A stretch of DNA of 64,000 nucleotides from Marthasterias glacialis (lineage: Eukaryota; Echinodermata; Asteroidea; Forcipulatida; Asteriidae). Shown here piece after piece: positions 11,564-22,039 of the stretch. Position numbers and translations under genes: made by a program. Location of the stretch: positions 12,434,076-12,498,075 of the forward strand of contig OU452229.1 of the NCBI GenBank assembly GCA_911728455.2, in the 5' to 3' direction. The notes beneath the pieces were generated by a model. The model did not search any database. It worked only from the letters and a program-made list of their open reading frames with translations, and was not told the DNA's origin. How positions within the stretch are numbered: the first letter of the stretch is position 1; every line of letters starts with the position of its first letter.

Positions 11564-11848
11564 TATGGAACGCCAAAGAGGCATACATTCCTATCAACAC
11601 ATCGATCGGTCTTTTACACTGGCGGACTGCGTGTGTGGTGTACGCAGTTCACTTCATTTAACCGTTTTTTCATCAGTCTTTTTTCATCGGTCTTTTTTCA
11701 TGGTTCGTTTTTATCGGTCTTTTTGATAGGTGTTATTTCATAGATCGATCGATGAAAACACCAATCGATTGAAGCAAAAGACCGATCGATCGATGCAAAA
11801 GACCGACCGACGTGTTGATCGGCGTTTATGCCTCTTTCGCGTTCCATA
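11564..11848. mobile_element. MITE with TATGGAACGC ends and internal CGATCGATC repeats
   Basis: The left end TATGGAACGCCAAAGAGGCA matches the reverse complement of the right end GCCTCTTTCGCGTTCCATA. Inner parts repeat GATCGGTCTTTT and AAAAGACCGATCGATCGATG in both orientations. The flanks GTAACG (left) and GTAAAG (right) may be a short target duplication with one mismatch. Confidence 0.72.
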
Positions 11849-12237
11849 GTAAAGAGCACTCAGATCATTATCATGTTTCAAGGTTCGAACGGCTCGATGC
11901 ATTTTTAATTTATCCCAGCCAATTTATTCTGATGATTTCGCCATTAATGTCAAGTCGGTCTATAGGCTAAGGTGAATTATTGTTGAATCCATCCTTAGTC
12001 AGACGATGTCAGTTTTTATCACCAACTTTTTTCCCTCATCCGAAATTGGAAAATATAATTTGAACACTAGTCTATACCTCTGTTAAATCTTATGTAGGCC
12101 TACCTACATAGTTTACGTTCTTAGTCATCACGGCACACCATCAGTAGTCGTGAAATGATAATAAACCAGACTCTTTTCGGAGCCACGGTCTCTTCTAAAA
12201 AGACATACATTACATATAGTAGGCTTTCTTAGAGTAG

Positions 12238-12820
12238 ACGTTTCGACTAGTGTGTCTTCAGGAGACCAGAGCACAGCAAATAGTCGTGAGGTGAGAACAA
12301 ACCGACAGCCTATTTTCGGATCCACCGTCTCTTTAAAAAGGTACATTGTATGTAGCCGTCCGATTTTACCATCGTTTAATTTATTTCTGTTTGAAGAGCG
12401 CAAGTTTGGGTTTGTTCTCAACGTTTCGACTAGTGTGTCTAGTTGTCTCCAGAAGACCAGAACACAGTTACTAATCGTGAGGTGAGAATAATCAAACAGG
12501 CTCTTCGTGGAGCCAACGTCTCTTCAAAAAAGAGACAATTTACATGGTGAAGCCACACGGTTTTACCATGTAACTGAGACCAGTTTCTCGACGTTTCGAC
12601 TAGCGTGTCTAGTTGTCTACAGGCGACCAGAACACATTTACTTTTTGTAAGGTGGGAATAAACTAACAAGCTCCATTCAGAGCCACAGTCTCTCAGAAAG
12701 ACATAAATTACATGGTGAAGCCGACCCATCCGTATGATTTTACCCGTGTAATTTATTCCTTATAAGCCGGTTTTGGGTTTATTCTTGACGTTTCGACTAG
12801 TGTGTACCAAATCATCTTCT
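12238..12820. repeat. Tandem array of 170-200 bp units
   Basis: The phrase CGTTTCGACTAG recurs at about 12238, 12420, 12593 and 12789. Each is followed by a GTGTCT/GAGACCAGA block, a GGTGAGAA/GGTGGGAA block and an AAAGAGAC..ACATGGTGAAGCC block. Spacing is 171-196 bp. Reading frames of 77-97 codons across it are by-products of the repeat. Confidence 0.78.
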
Positions 12821-13448
12821 GGACCACACTAGTCGTGCCTAGTCGTGCGGTGGGAGACCTTTTTTTCAGAAAAGACTATTATCACCAATATTTTAATATA
12901 ATAAGCAACAGTGAGGGCAAACAACAACAGCAAGCATTTGTTGGTAATTACCATGTTAAGGCCTAAATTCTTACTTCAGTTATAAGTGATACATTGCTAT
13001 CACGTGGTAGTCTTTTATCACGCATTTTATTACTAGAAAGACGATGTGTATTTGCAAGCAAGCAATACCAACCGTCCCAATAGACAAGAGATTGTTTTAT
13101 TATTTCATTTGTAATAAATGTTTCTATCCAATTTGTGGATCAACATTTACCGTACTATAAATTATGTTTAAATGTTTATGTTGTGTTTTGTTTAAATAAT
13201 TATTTAGAGGGAAGACAAAATTTTTAAAAGCTTACAAGACGAAATTTCATAAATAATTTCAGTAGGCTAATATTTAAAATACAAAATAACATCTATTAAA
13301 AAAAATATTGCTTCGCTGTTTTTATAGCTCCATCTTGGGAATGAAATTATAAAAGCGGAAAACTCAGTTTCAACATCGATGAGTTTGCTACCGGTATTTT
13401 GCGGCTGTAACAAAAACTAATATTTTGCCTTTTTGGCATGAGACTTAC

Positions 13449-13508
13449 CTCAAAATTAGCTCTCCCGAGTCTGGCTATTATTCCCTTGCCTCCTACACCG
13501 TGGCCCAT
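13449..13508 (-). CDS. Possible first coding exon of an unidentified minus-strand gene
   Basis: An ATG in strong context (AAAGATGG) opens 20 codons, MGHGVGGKGIIARLGRANFE, and runs straight into a near-perfect donor, GAG|gtaagt, in phase 0. About 120 bases upstream, AAGATGGCCGC (a YY1-type motif common near transcription starts) starts a 37-codon frame. That frame ends four bases before this ATG. I do not recognise the peptide and found no second exon. It could also be a 5' exon of the NDUFA4-like gene 2.8 kb downstream, in which case it would be largely untranslated. Evidence is limited to start context and donor. Confidence 0.3.
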
Positions 13509-13659
13509 CTTTTATCTGGTGACAAATTTCCAAAACAAAAGTTGACAGTAATCATAATAGTGGTAGTATGGCATCAGGTCAAATGCCCCTTTAAAGACAT
13601 CAACATCTTTCCATACAGCGGCCATCTTTGTTTGGTTCTCTTTAGCAAGTTTTGGATAC

Positions 13660-15029
13660 AACAGTGATTATTCTTCATCACAATGAAAGGGACCAGTCTG
13701 TTATTCCAACAAGCCTTCATATGGTTCAAAAGATTTTACTACAAAATAGATAGGCTAGTATTACGACATTGCACACTGGTTTGGCGATAGTCACAATATG
13801 GACACACTGATTTCGCTCAGCGTCTTGTGAAACGTGACTATCAACCGTGTTCCCGAGCCGCAGGGCCGGGGCAAATTGAGCCTCATCCTGCCACAGACAT
13901 AATTGATTTTCGAAACCCGCAAACTTTGGGATTCAGTTAGGCCGAGGCAGATCAACAAAATCGTGGATAAACCATTAATTACTAAAGTGCTGGTTGGGAT
14001 CTCGGATCGGGTTTATTGATCAAACGTTAGCATGTAATTTCCCTTGGTCCAATTTCTCCAGAATATTTTAAGTTCGACATGCATCCAATGATGATACTCC
14101 GGTTAAAGTAACAGCTGTGTCTTGTTTATTGAGTTGTTGTGAATGTCGGTAAATTTCTCCTTACACAAACCTGTGTAAGTTTTAAGTTATGATTTATGCT
14201 GCAAAGGGTTCAAATATGATAACTGTAATCAACGTGTTCACTCATGTTCCAGTAGATCACCGATAAATTCTATGTAATTTGTTTTGTCCAGAAAATCACA
14301 GCTGAATTTTCGTTCACTAATTATTCTTTAAAATTGTATTCAATTACGCGTTTCACCAAGCATTCAATTTATTTGTCATTCTGCCTATACTTTTAAATTA
14401 AATACCTTTTAATGTCAAATGACAGTTTGTTCCATTCCCCTCATCTTTAACGAACGAAAGTTTTCATTCTTTAAAGAATTTATTTGTGAAGGAAAGTTTG
14501 GACTCATCAAAATCACCGTCTTGCACTTTCCCCCATGCGTACAAAACCTACGTCGACATCTACACTACATTTTATAAACTAACGCCTTAGCTCTTGTTTC
14601 GGCTTCGAAAAGAGACAGAATGCTGGAACTTCGAATGTTGGCCCTTTCGCTTGAAATACATAGTTTGATTATATTATTTTTACTCTTTTTCCAAAAGAAG
14701 TAGAGTACAGACTGCAGACACCATGGGTCTCAGTCTTTTAGTTTCGTGGAGAATGTATAAAACACTTCCCTATCATAAAAACACAACATTGCCTGTGGGA
14801 TCCCGTGTTCACACGATTGAAGACTCGACAACTTCTCTGTCTCTATTCCGAACGTTATTAAAAAACGTGATGGATGAACATGAGTGGCTGAAAGGTGACC
14901 AGCGTTAGAGTCGGTATAAATCCTTCGCCTCAATATCAGTTTAAAGTGACGGTCTAGTTTGTGAGAAACTTATCTGAGATACGTTAACCTGCGCATATTT
15001 AATTGTACTTGTTTAAATTATAAAATAAA
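13660..15029. other. Non-coding sequence before the satellite
   Basis: No supported gene or repeat is seen. A short open frame at 14723-14908 has no splice or family support. Confidence 0.5.
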
Positions 15030-17176
15030 CTAGAGATTTAGAGTTTGTGAACAAACTCACGGTGTTCGGCTCAATTACGTAATTGAAAACTTTAAGGTCA
15101 ATATTGTGTGCAAGTTTTTTGTCTATTTGTGCTATGCTGACGGACGAAATATTTATTTGTACTTTTTTGATCTTTATGCATGAAGGTTTGTCATATAACA
15201 CTCCAACTTCCGGTTTAATAGGAACTAAAGGTCAAATGGGGTCACACCTTGTGCATGGTATCTAGAATTGTCAGAGAGCTTTAAATTGATGTAACGATTA
15301 TTAATGTACCATGTTTCATTAATAAGATACATATTTTTGTTGTACAAACTTATACTTCCGGTTTCGACCGGAAGTGAAGGTCAAATGAGGTCACACTTTG
15401 TAAACATTTGCAGAATCGTCGAGGGGCTTTAAAATTAAGTAATTATATTAATACACAAATTTACGTAATTCAGAAACGATTTTTTATATAAAAAACTACT
15501 ACTTCCGGTTTCGACCGGAAGTGAAAGTCAAATGGGGTCACACCCTGTGTAAGATTTGTGAAGTACTTAAGGACCTTTCATATGGTGTAAAGATCATGTA
15601 TGTAGCATGTATTATTCTTAAGATATGATTATTTTAGTATAAAACTTCAATTTAATGTAATGACGTCATCGATGACGTCATCATTCCAAAAAAATTGCTT
15701 TGTCATATACACACTGTGGTCTAGGTATACAGTAAGTTTCAAGACCGTACATGCTTTATGTTTTGAGATAGCAAAATAATTTTTTTTTCGACCTCGTGTA
15801 TCAATTTCGTTGTGACGTAGCTATGACGTCATATATTACATTTCTAGAATGCTCGTGAGCTAAAGAAAATATTATTCATTAAAAGTTTGTAGATTTTTTC
15901 AATCACTTAGGCTCTAGAGCCCAAAATAACATGATTTGTTACTTTAACTTCCGGTTTCTACCGGAAGTAAAGGTCAGATGAGGTCACGGTGTGCATACAA
16001 TTTGACAAACATTACAAGACCTTTCATATGCACCAAAGATTTTGAATTTAGCATTTGCCGTTCTAGAGTTATGAATTTTTAGAATTATTTATTACATGGA
16101 TGAAGGCTGCAGTATCTTTTTACATTGGAATTTTCATGTAAACAGCCACGAAGTGAAAAAATAACTGATAGTATACAACACTTAATTACATTTCAAAATA
16201 GTATTCATTTTGCCTTTTATCGAAACATTAAGCCTTGCTGCCCTCCATTTTGTTCGGCATCTACGTGGTGTCAATAAAATAAAGAAGTGTGCGTCCATAC
16301 AGGTTTGAGGGCGCTATTTCAAATTAACGGTCTTAGTTTGTAAAAGCACTGTGTATGCGCCTCGCAGGTTCATTTCTTGGAAGCATGCCAAGGTTACTGT
16401 GCACGCATTACTGTTGTTGACACTACTACCGAGCAGCGCTGTGTATATACTATACACAACACGCAGTAAAATCCTAGAGTGCACACGCACGGGGGGGGGG
16501 GGGGGGGGTGGTAACTGTACAGACTCTATCGGCGATCGCGCTAAAAACGGCACTTTTCACCTTAATATAACTTCGTTATGCAACGGCCAATTTTGTTCAA
16601 ATTTCACAATTAGGCTTTTATAGTCGTTATCTATTACTAAAAAATTCAACATGTAGTTTGCCTAATAATAATTTGAAATAATTTTTTATTTATTTTTAAA
16701 CTCGTCGTCGTAACAAACTGTAACATTTGATGACGTCATCAATGTAATATTTTCAAAGGTCATAAACTACATTTCATTTCGTACACTGAAACCAGGTCCA
16801 AATTCTGTTTCATATTGACTCCACATCTTAAATTGTGACTTTTTAAGCATTTTTTGCTTCAACTTCCGGTTTGAACCGGAAGACAAGGTCAAATTGGGGT
16901 CATCTCTGTGAAACATTTAATTATTTTTTAAAGACCTTTCCGATGATGTATAGATTGTAAAAATCCATTGTGTACTTCAGGAGTTATGATTTTTTGAATT
17001 ATTTAACGTTTATTTAACGTCATGACGTCATCAATGACGTCATCATTCCAAAAAATTCGCGGTTTCATCTACTCACTAATATCTTTGTACATGGTAAGTT
17101 TCAAGTTCATACAAGCTTAACTTTTTGAGAAAATTTGCGGACAAGTTTCGACGACTAAGAAAGCCCAGAAAAAAAA
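15030..17176 (+). repeat. Satellite unit 1 (enlarged)
   Basis: It aligns with the other units up to about 16085 and again from about 16984. The extra 900 bases between contain one additional ETS-palindrome/DR4 module at 16862-16903. Confidence 0.85.
16086..16983. other. Extra segment inside satellite unit 1
   Basis: This part has no counterpart in units 2-4 except an ETS/DR4 module starting at 16862. It carries a run of 18 G (16491-16508), the palindrome GTATATACTATACAC and a TGACGTCA at 16731. It is either an insertion or a remnant of a longer ancestral unit. No terminal inverted repeat is evident. Confidence 0.6.
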
Positions 17177-18422
17177 CTAGAAATTTAGAGTTTGTGAACA
17201 AACTCACGGTGTTCGGCTTAATTACGTAATTGAACATTTTAAGGTCAATATTGTGTGCAAGTTTTTTGTCTATTTGTGCTATGCTGACGGGCGAAATATT
17301 TATTTGTACTTTTTTATCGTTATGCATGAAGGTTTGTCATATGAAACTTCAACTTCCGGTTTGACAGGAACTAAAGGTCAAATGGGGTCACACCTTGTCA
17401 TGGTATCTAGAATTGTCAGAGAGCTTTAAATTGATGTCACGATTATTAATGTACCATGTTTCGTTACTAAATACATATGTTTGTTGTACAAACTTATACT
17501 TCCGGTTTCGACTGGAAGTGAAGGTCAAATGAGGTCACACGTTGTAAATATTTGTAGAATCGTTGAGGGGCTTTAAAATGAAGTTATTATATTAATACAC
17601 AAAATTACGTTATTCAGAGATCATTTTTATGTAAAAAACTACTACTTCCGGTTTCGACCGGAAGTGAAGGTCAAATGGGGTCACACCCTGTGTAAGATTT
17701 ATTTAATACTTTATGACCTTTCATATGGTGTAAAGATCATGTATGTAGCATATCTGATTCTGGAGATATGAGTATTTTAATATAAAACTTCAATTTAATG
17801 TAATGACGTCATCGATGACGTCATCATTCCAAAAAGAATTTTTTTGTCATGTACACACTGTGGTCTAGGTAAGTAGTAAGTTTCAAGTCCGTACATGCTT
17901 TATTTTTTGAGATAGCAAAATAAAATTTTTTTCTCCCTTGTGTACCAATTTCGTTGTGACGTAGCTATGACGTCATGTATCACATTTCTAGAATGCCCTT
18001 GGGCTAAATAAAATATTATTCATTAAAAGTTTGTTGATATTTTTACTCACTTAGGCTCTAGAGCCCCAAATAACATGATTTGTTACTTGAACTTCCGGTT
18101 TCTACCGGAAGTAAAGGTCAACTGAGGTCACGGTGTGCATACAATTTATCCAACATTACAAGACCTTTCATATGCACTAAAGATTTTAAATGTAGCATTT
18201 GCCGTTCTTGAGTTATGAATTTTTTAAATTATTTAACGTTTATTTAGCATAATGACGTCATCAATGACGTCATCATTCCAAAAAATTCACGGTTTCATCT
18301 ACTCACTAAGATCATTGTACATGGTAAGTTTCAAGTTCATAGGAGCTTTACTTTTTGAGAAACTTTGCAGACAAGGTTCAGGGGGAAGAATACCCAGAAA
18401 AAAAAAAAAAAACACATAACAA
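17177..18422 (+). repeat. Satellite unit 2
   Basis: It is 1246 bp, with intact ETS palindromes at 17498 (one mismatch), 17644 and 18091, and CRE pairs from 17804 and 18253. A short A-run separates it from unit 3. Confidence 0.85.
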
Positions 18423-19657
18423 CTAGAGATTTAGAGTTTGTGAACAAACTCACGGTGTTCGGCTTAATTACGTAATTGAAAATTGTAAGGTCATTATTGT
18501 GTGCAAGTTTTTTGTCTATTTGTGCTATGCTGACGGACGAAATATTTATTTGTACTTTTTTGATCTTTATGCATGAAGGTTTGTCATATGAAACTCTAAC
18601 TTCCGGTTTGAAAGGAACTAAAGGTCAAATAGGGTCACACCTTGTGCATGGTATCTAGAATTGTCAGAGAGCTTTAAATTGATGTGACGATTATCGATGT
18701 ATCATGTGTCATTAATAAGATACATATTTTTGTTGTACAAACTTATACTTCCGGTTTCGACCGGAAGTGAAGGTCAAATGAGTTCACACTTTGTAAAAAA
18801 AAAATTGTAGAATCGTCGAAGGGCTTTAAAAATAAGTTATTATATTAATACACAACTTTACGTAATTCAGAAACCATTTTTCATAACAAAACTACTACTT
18901 CCGGTTTCGACCGGAAGTGAAGGTCAAATAGGGTCACACCCTGTGTAAGATTTGTTTAGTACTTCAAGACCTTTCATATGGTGTAAAGATCCTGTATGTA
19001 GCATGTTTTATTCTTAAGATATGATTATTTTAGTATAAAACTTCAATTTAATTTAATGACGTCATCGATGACGTCATCATTTCCAAAATTTTGCTTTGTC
19101 ATATACACACTGAGGTCTAGGTATACAGTAAGTATCAAGTCCGTACATGCTTTAGTTTTTGAGATAGCAAAATATTTTTTTTTTCGACCTCGTGTATCAA
19201 TTTCGTTGTGACGTAGCTATGACGTCATACATTACATTTTTAGAATGCTCGTGAGCTAACAAAACTATTATGCATTTAAAGTTTGTTCATATCTTCATTC
19301 ACTTAGGCTCTAGAGCCCCAAATAACATGAATTTTAACTTTAACTTCCGGTTTTGACCGGAAGTAAAGGTCAAATGGGGTCACGGTGTGCATACAATTTG
19401 TTTCACATCACAAGACCTTTCATATGCATCAAAGATTTTGAATGTAGCATTTGCCGTTCTTGAGTTATTGAATTTTTGAATTATTTAACGTTTATTTAAC
19501 CTAATGACGTCATCAATGACGTCACCATTCCAAAAAAGTTTCGGTATCATCCATTCACTAATATCTTTGTACATGGTAAGTTTCAAGTTCATACAAGCTT
19601 TACTTTTTGAGAAAATTTGCGGACAAGTTTCGACGACTAAGAAAGCCCAGAAAAAAA
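18423..19657 (+). repeat. Satellite unit 3
   Basis: It is 1235 bp, with ETS palindromes at 18747, 18897 and 19343 and CRE pairs from 19057 and 19504. It is very close to unit 4 in sequence. Confidence 0.85.
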
Positions 19658-20880
19658 CTAGAGATTTAGAGTTTGTGGACAAACTCACGGTGTTCGGCTT
19701 AATTACGTAATTGAAAATTTTAAGGTCAATATTGTGTGCACGTTTCTTGTCTATTTGTGCTATGCTGACGGGCGAAATATTTAGTTGTACTTTTTTATCT
19801 TTATTCATGAAGGTTTGTCATATGAAACTTCAACTTCCGGTTTGACAGGAACTAAAGGTCAAATGGGGTCACACCTTGTGCATGGTATCTAGAATTGTCA
19901 GAGAGCTTTAAATTGATGTAACGATTATTAATGTACCACGTTTCATTAATAAGGTACATATTTTTGTAGTACAAACTTATACTTCCGGTTTCGACCGGAA
20001 GTGAAGGTCAAATGAGGTCACACTTTGTAAATATTTGTAGAATCGTCGAGGGGCTTTAAAATTAAGTTATACAATTAATATACAAATTTACGTAATTCAG
20101 AATCGATTTTTCATAACAAAACTACTACTTCCGGTTTCGACCGGAAGTGAAGGTCAAATGGGGTCACACCCTGTGTAAGATTTGTTTAGTACTTCAAGAC
20201 CTTTCATATGGTGTAAAGATCATGTATGTAGCATGTATTATTCTTAAGATATGATTATTTTAGTATAAAACTTCAATTTAACGTAATGACGTCATCGATG
20301 ACGTCATCATTCCCAAAATTTTGCTTTGTCATATACACACTGTGGTCTAAGTATGTAGTAAGTATCAAGTCCGTACATGCTTTAGTTTTTGAGATAGCAA
20401 AATAATTTTTTTTTCGACCTCGTGTATCAATTTCGTTGTGACGTAGCTATGACGTCATATATCACATTTCTAGATTGCTCTTGAGCTACAAAAAATATTA
20501 TTCATTGAAAGTTAGTTGATATTTTTAATCACTTACGCTTTAGAGCCCCAAATAACATGAACTTTAACTTTAACTTCCGGTTTCTACCGGAAGTAAAGGT
20601 CAAATTGGGTCACGGTGTGCATACAATTTGTCCCACATCACAAGACCTTTCATATGCATTAAAGATTTTGAATGTAGCATTTGCCGTTCTTGAGTTATTA
20701 AATTTTTGAATTATTTAACGTTTATTTAACGTCATGACGTCATCAATGACGTCATCATTCCAAAAAAGTTTCTGTATCATCCACTCACTAATATGTTTGT
20801 ACATGGTAAGTTTCAAGTTCATACAAGCTTAACTTTTTGAGAAAATTTGTGGACAAGTTTCGACGACTAAGAAAGCCCAG
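19658..20880 (+). repeat. Satellite unit 4
   Basis: It is about 1223 bp, with ETS palindromes at 19981, 20127 and 20573 and CRE pairs near 20286 and 20735. It ends in an A-run that leads into the hairpin array. Confidence 0.85.
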
Positions 20881-20888
20881 AAAAAAAA

Positions 20889-21070
20889 AAACAGAACAAT
20901 AACAATAGGTTTTCGGCTGCTGGCCGAACACCTAAAAAAACAGAACAATAACAATAGGTTTTCGGCTGCTGGCCGAACACCTAATAACAATAGTTGTTCG
21001 GCTGATGGCCGAACACCTAAAAAAAAACAGAACAATAACAATAGGTTTTCGGCCGCTAGCCGAACACCTA
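20889..21070 (+). repeat. Array of four hairpins capping the satellite
   Basis: Four copies of a 40-60 bp unit each contain a hairpin with stem TTCGGC / GCCGAA and a five-base loop (TGCTG, TGATG or CGCTA-like). They are bordered by AGGT and ACCT, so the stem can extend. Spacers are AACAGAACAATAACAAT. The word GTGTTCGGC also occurs at the head of every satellite unit, which links the two structures. Confidence 0.8.
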
Positions 21071-21105
21071 ATAAAAAAACGTCTGTGGAATACCCGTGGA
21101 TGTTT

Positions 21106-21443
21106 TAAAGTCCCAGCTCAACATTGTTAAAGAGTCTGTAAATGCTTCCATTCTTTGCAAAAATTAAGATATTTGTAATAAAACCAACCTGTTGAAATGT
21201 CAGGTCATTTCGTTGTTTCATTTGCAAGAAAACGGTAAAAATGTATTCAGCATTTTTGTACGCATTCCAATAGGCAGAGTGTTCGTATCAGTGAGAAGAA
21301 AGCTAACTTTGGATCTTATTTCATTAGAAACGATAGCACTTCAGGCAGAACTATTTCAAAAAAAATTATCTTTATACTATGTAAGGTATACGTAAATATG
21401 TGCACATTTTTGTTTTCTTCTTACCAATGTTGACCTGGGGCTG
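21106..21443. repeat. Dispersed element, copy B of the CAGCTCAACATTG family
   Basis: It starts AAGTCCCAGCTCAACATTG and ends with the inverted form CAATGTTGACCTGGGGCT. Over its length it matches 1290-1650. It begins only about 35 bases after the hairpin array. Confidence 0.75.
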
Positions 21444-21751
21444 ACTGTTTTGCTGGTGCAGGGAATCGTGTTCTCTTCAAAAAGAAGTGGTAATTCCGAG
21501 TAGAATCAGCAAGGGGTTAGACAAGTCTAGCAAGATTATCAGTAACAACATGACTCAAGTTTATTGACAGCAGTAACCTTACAAAAATGGTTCAACTTCT
21601 TCGTGTACAAAAATATGAAGTTACGAAAAACGCCAAACCACGTCTTTAAGTGACAACTTGCTGCAACGCGGTCTTGACGTATACAGCTGCTGCATAATTA
21701 TGCCAAGTCCTTCGGGGTTAAAGTTCATAATATTAAGTGTGCGGTGGATAG

Positions 21752-22039
21752 AAGCGAATAGCAATCGCGACCTCCGGTGAGAATTCGCTTGCCGTGTTAT
21801 CTCGTCCGGCTACATTCCAATATTTCTCACGAAAAGATATTAATACTTTCAAATGGAGACAGGGCAATCCCTTACACAAAACATATTTGCCATTGCCACA
21901 TTACGCGTTTTCTAAACTTCCAAGTCAAGATGCAATTATTATTGATGACGAAGCAAGTGATTTTTGTTTCTCTTTATATCCTGACGCCCACGATTTTGAT
22001 GAAAATGCGCAACCCTCGGCTAAGACGTGGGATATTTAA
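21752..22039 (+). CDS. Unidentified open segment with coding-like composition
   Basis: The frame is open from 21752 after a TAG and stops with TAA at 22037-22039, but it has no in-frame ATG. It reads KRIAIATSGENSLAVLSRPA and later LPHYAFSKLPSQDAIIIDDE and ASDFCFSLYPDAHDFDENAQ. This mix of acidic, aromatic and proline residues is unlike the neighbouring AT-driven frames. It could be a terminal exon, though the nearest acceptor-like AG is weak, or part of a pseudogene. I do not recognise the family. Confidence 0.3.
   Translation, partial: KRIAIATSGENSLAVLSRPATFQYFSRKDINTFKWRQGNPLHKTYLPLPHYAFSKLPSQDAIIIDDEASDFCFSLYPDAHDFDENAQPSAKTWDI

Larger units (their letters stand above)
10646..13448. other. 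Non-coding flank upstream of the NDUFA4-like gene
   Basis: It is AT-rich, especially at 10860-11300, and no exon is supported. It contains the MITE at 11564-11848 and the tandem array at 12238-12820. Confidence 0.55.
15030..20880 (+). repeat. Higher-order tandem satellite rich in ETS, DR4 and CRE motifs
   Basis: Four units start with CTAGAGATTTAGAGTTTGTG (one base differs in unit 2) at 15030, 17177, 18423 and 19658. Units 2-4 are 1246, 1235 and about 1223 bp; unit 1 is 2147 bp. Each unit holds, in order, a degenerate then two intact ETS palindromes with DR4 repeats, a double CRE, and GACGTAGCTATGACGTCAT. A further ETS palindrome with DR4 and a second double CRE follow. ETS palindromes have arms ACTTCCGGT and ACCGGAAGT around TTCG, TTCT or similar. 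Intact copies start at 15354, 15502, 15947, 16862, 17498, 17644, 18091, 18747, 18897, 19343, 19981, 20127 and 20573. Next to them lie AGGTCA-AATG-AGGTCA or AGGTCA-AATG-GGGTCA. Frames of up to 107 codons inside are not conserved as proteins. Confidence 0.9.

Noticed and set aside
19485..19808. Conserved minus-strand frames in satellite units (for example INISPVSIAQIDKKLAHNID)
   Set aside because: They recur only because the DNA repeats. Stops and frame changes differ between units and no start or splice context is kept.
15030..20880. CRISPR-like array of palindromic repeats
   Set aside because: Animal genomic context, spacers are themselves repeated, unit length over 1 kb, and no cas genes.
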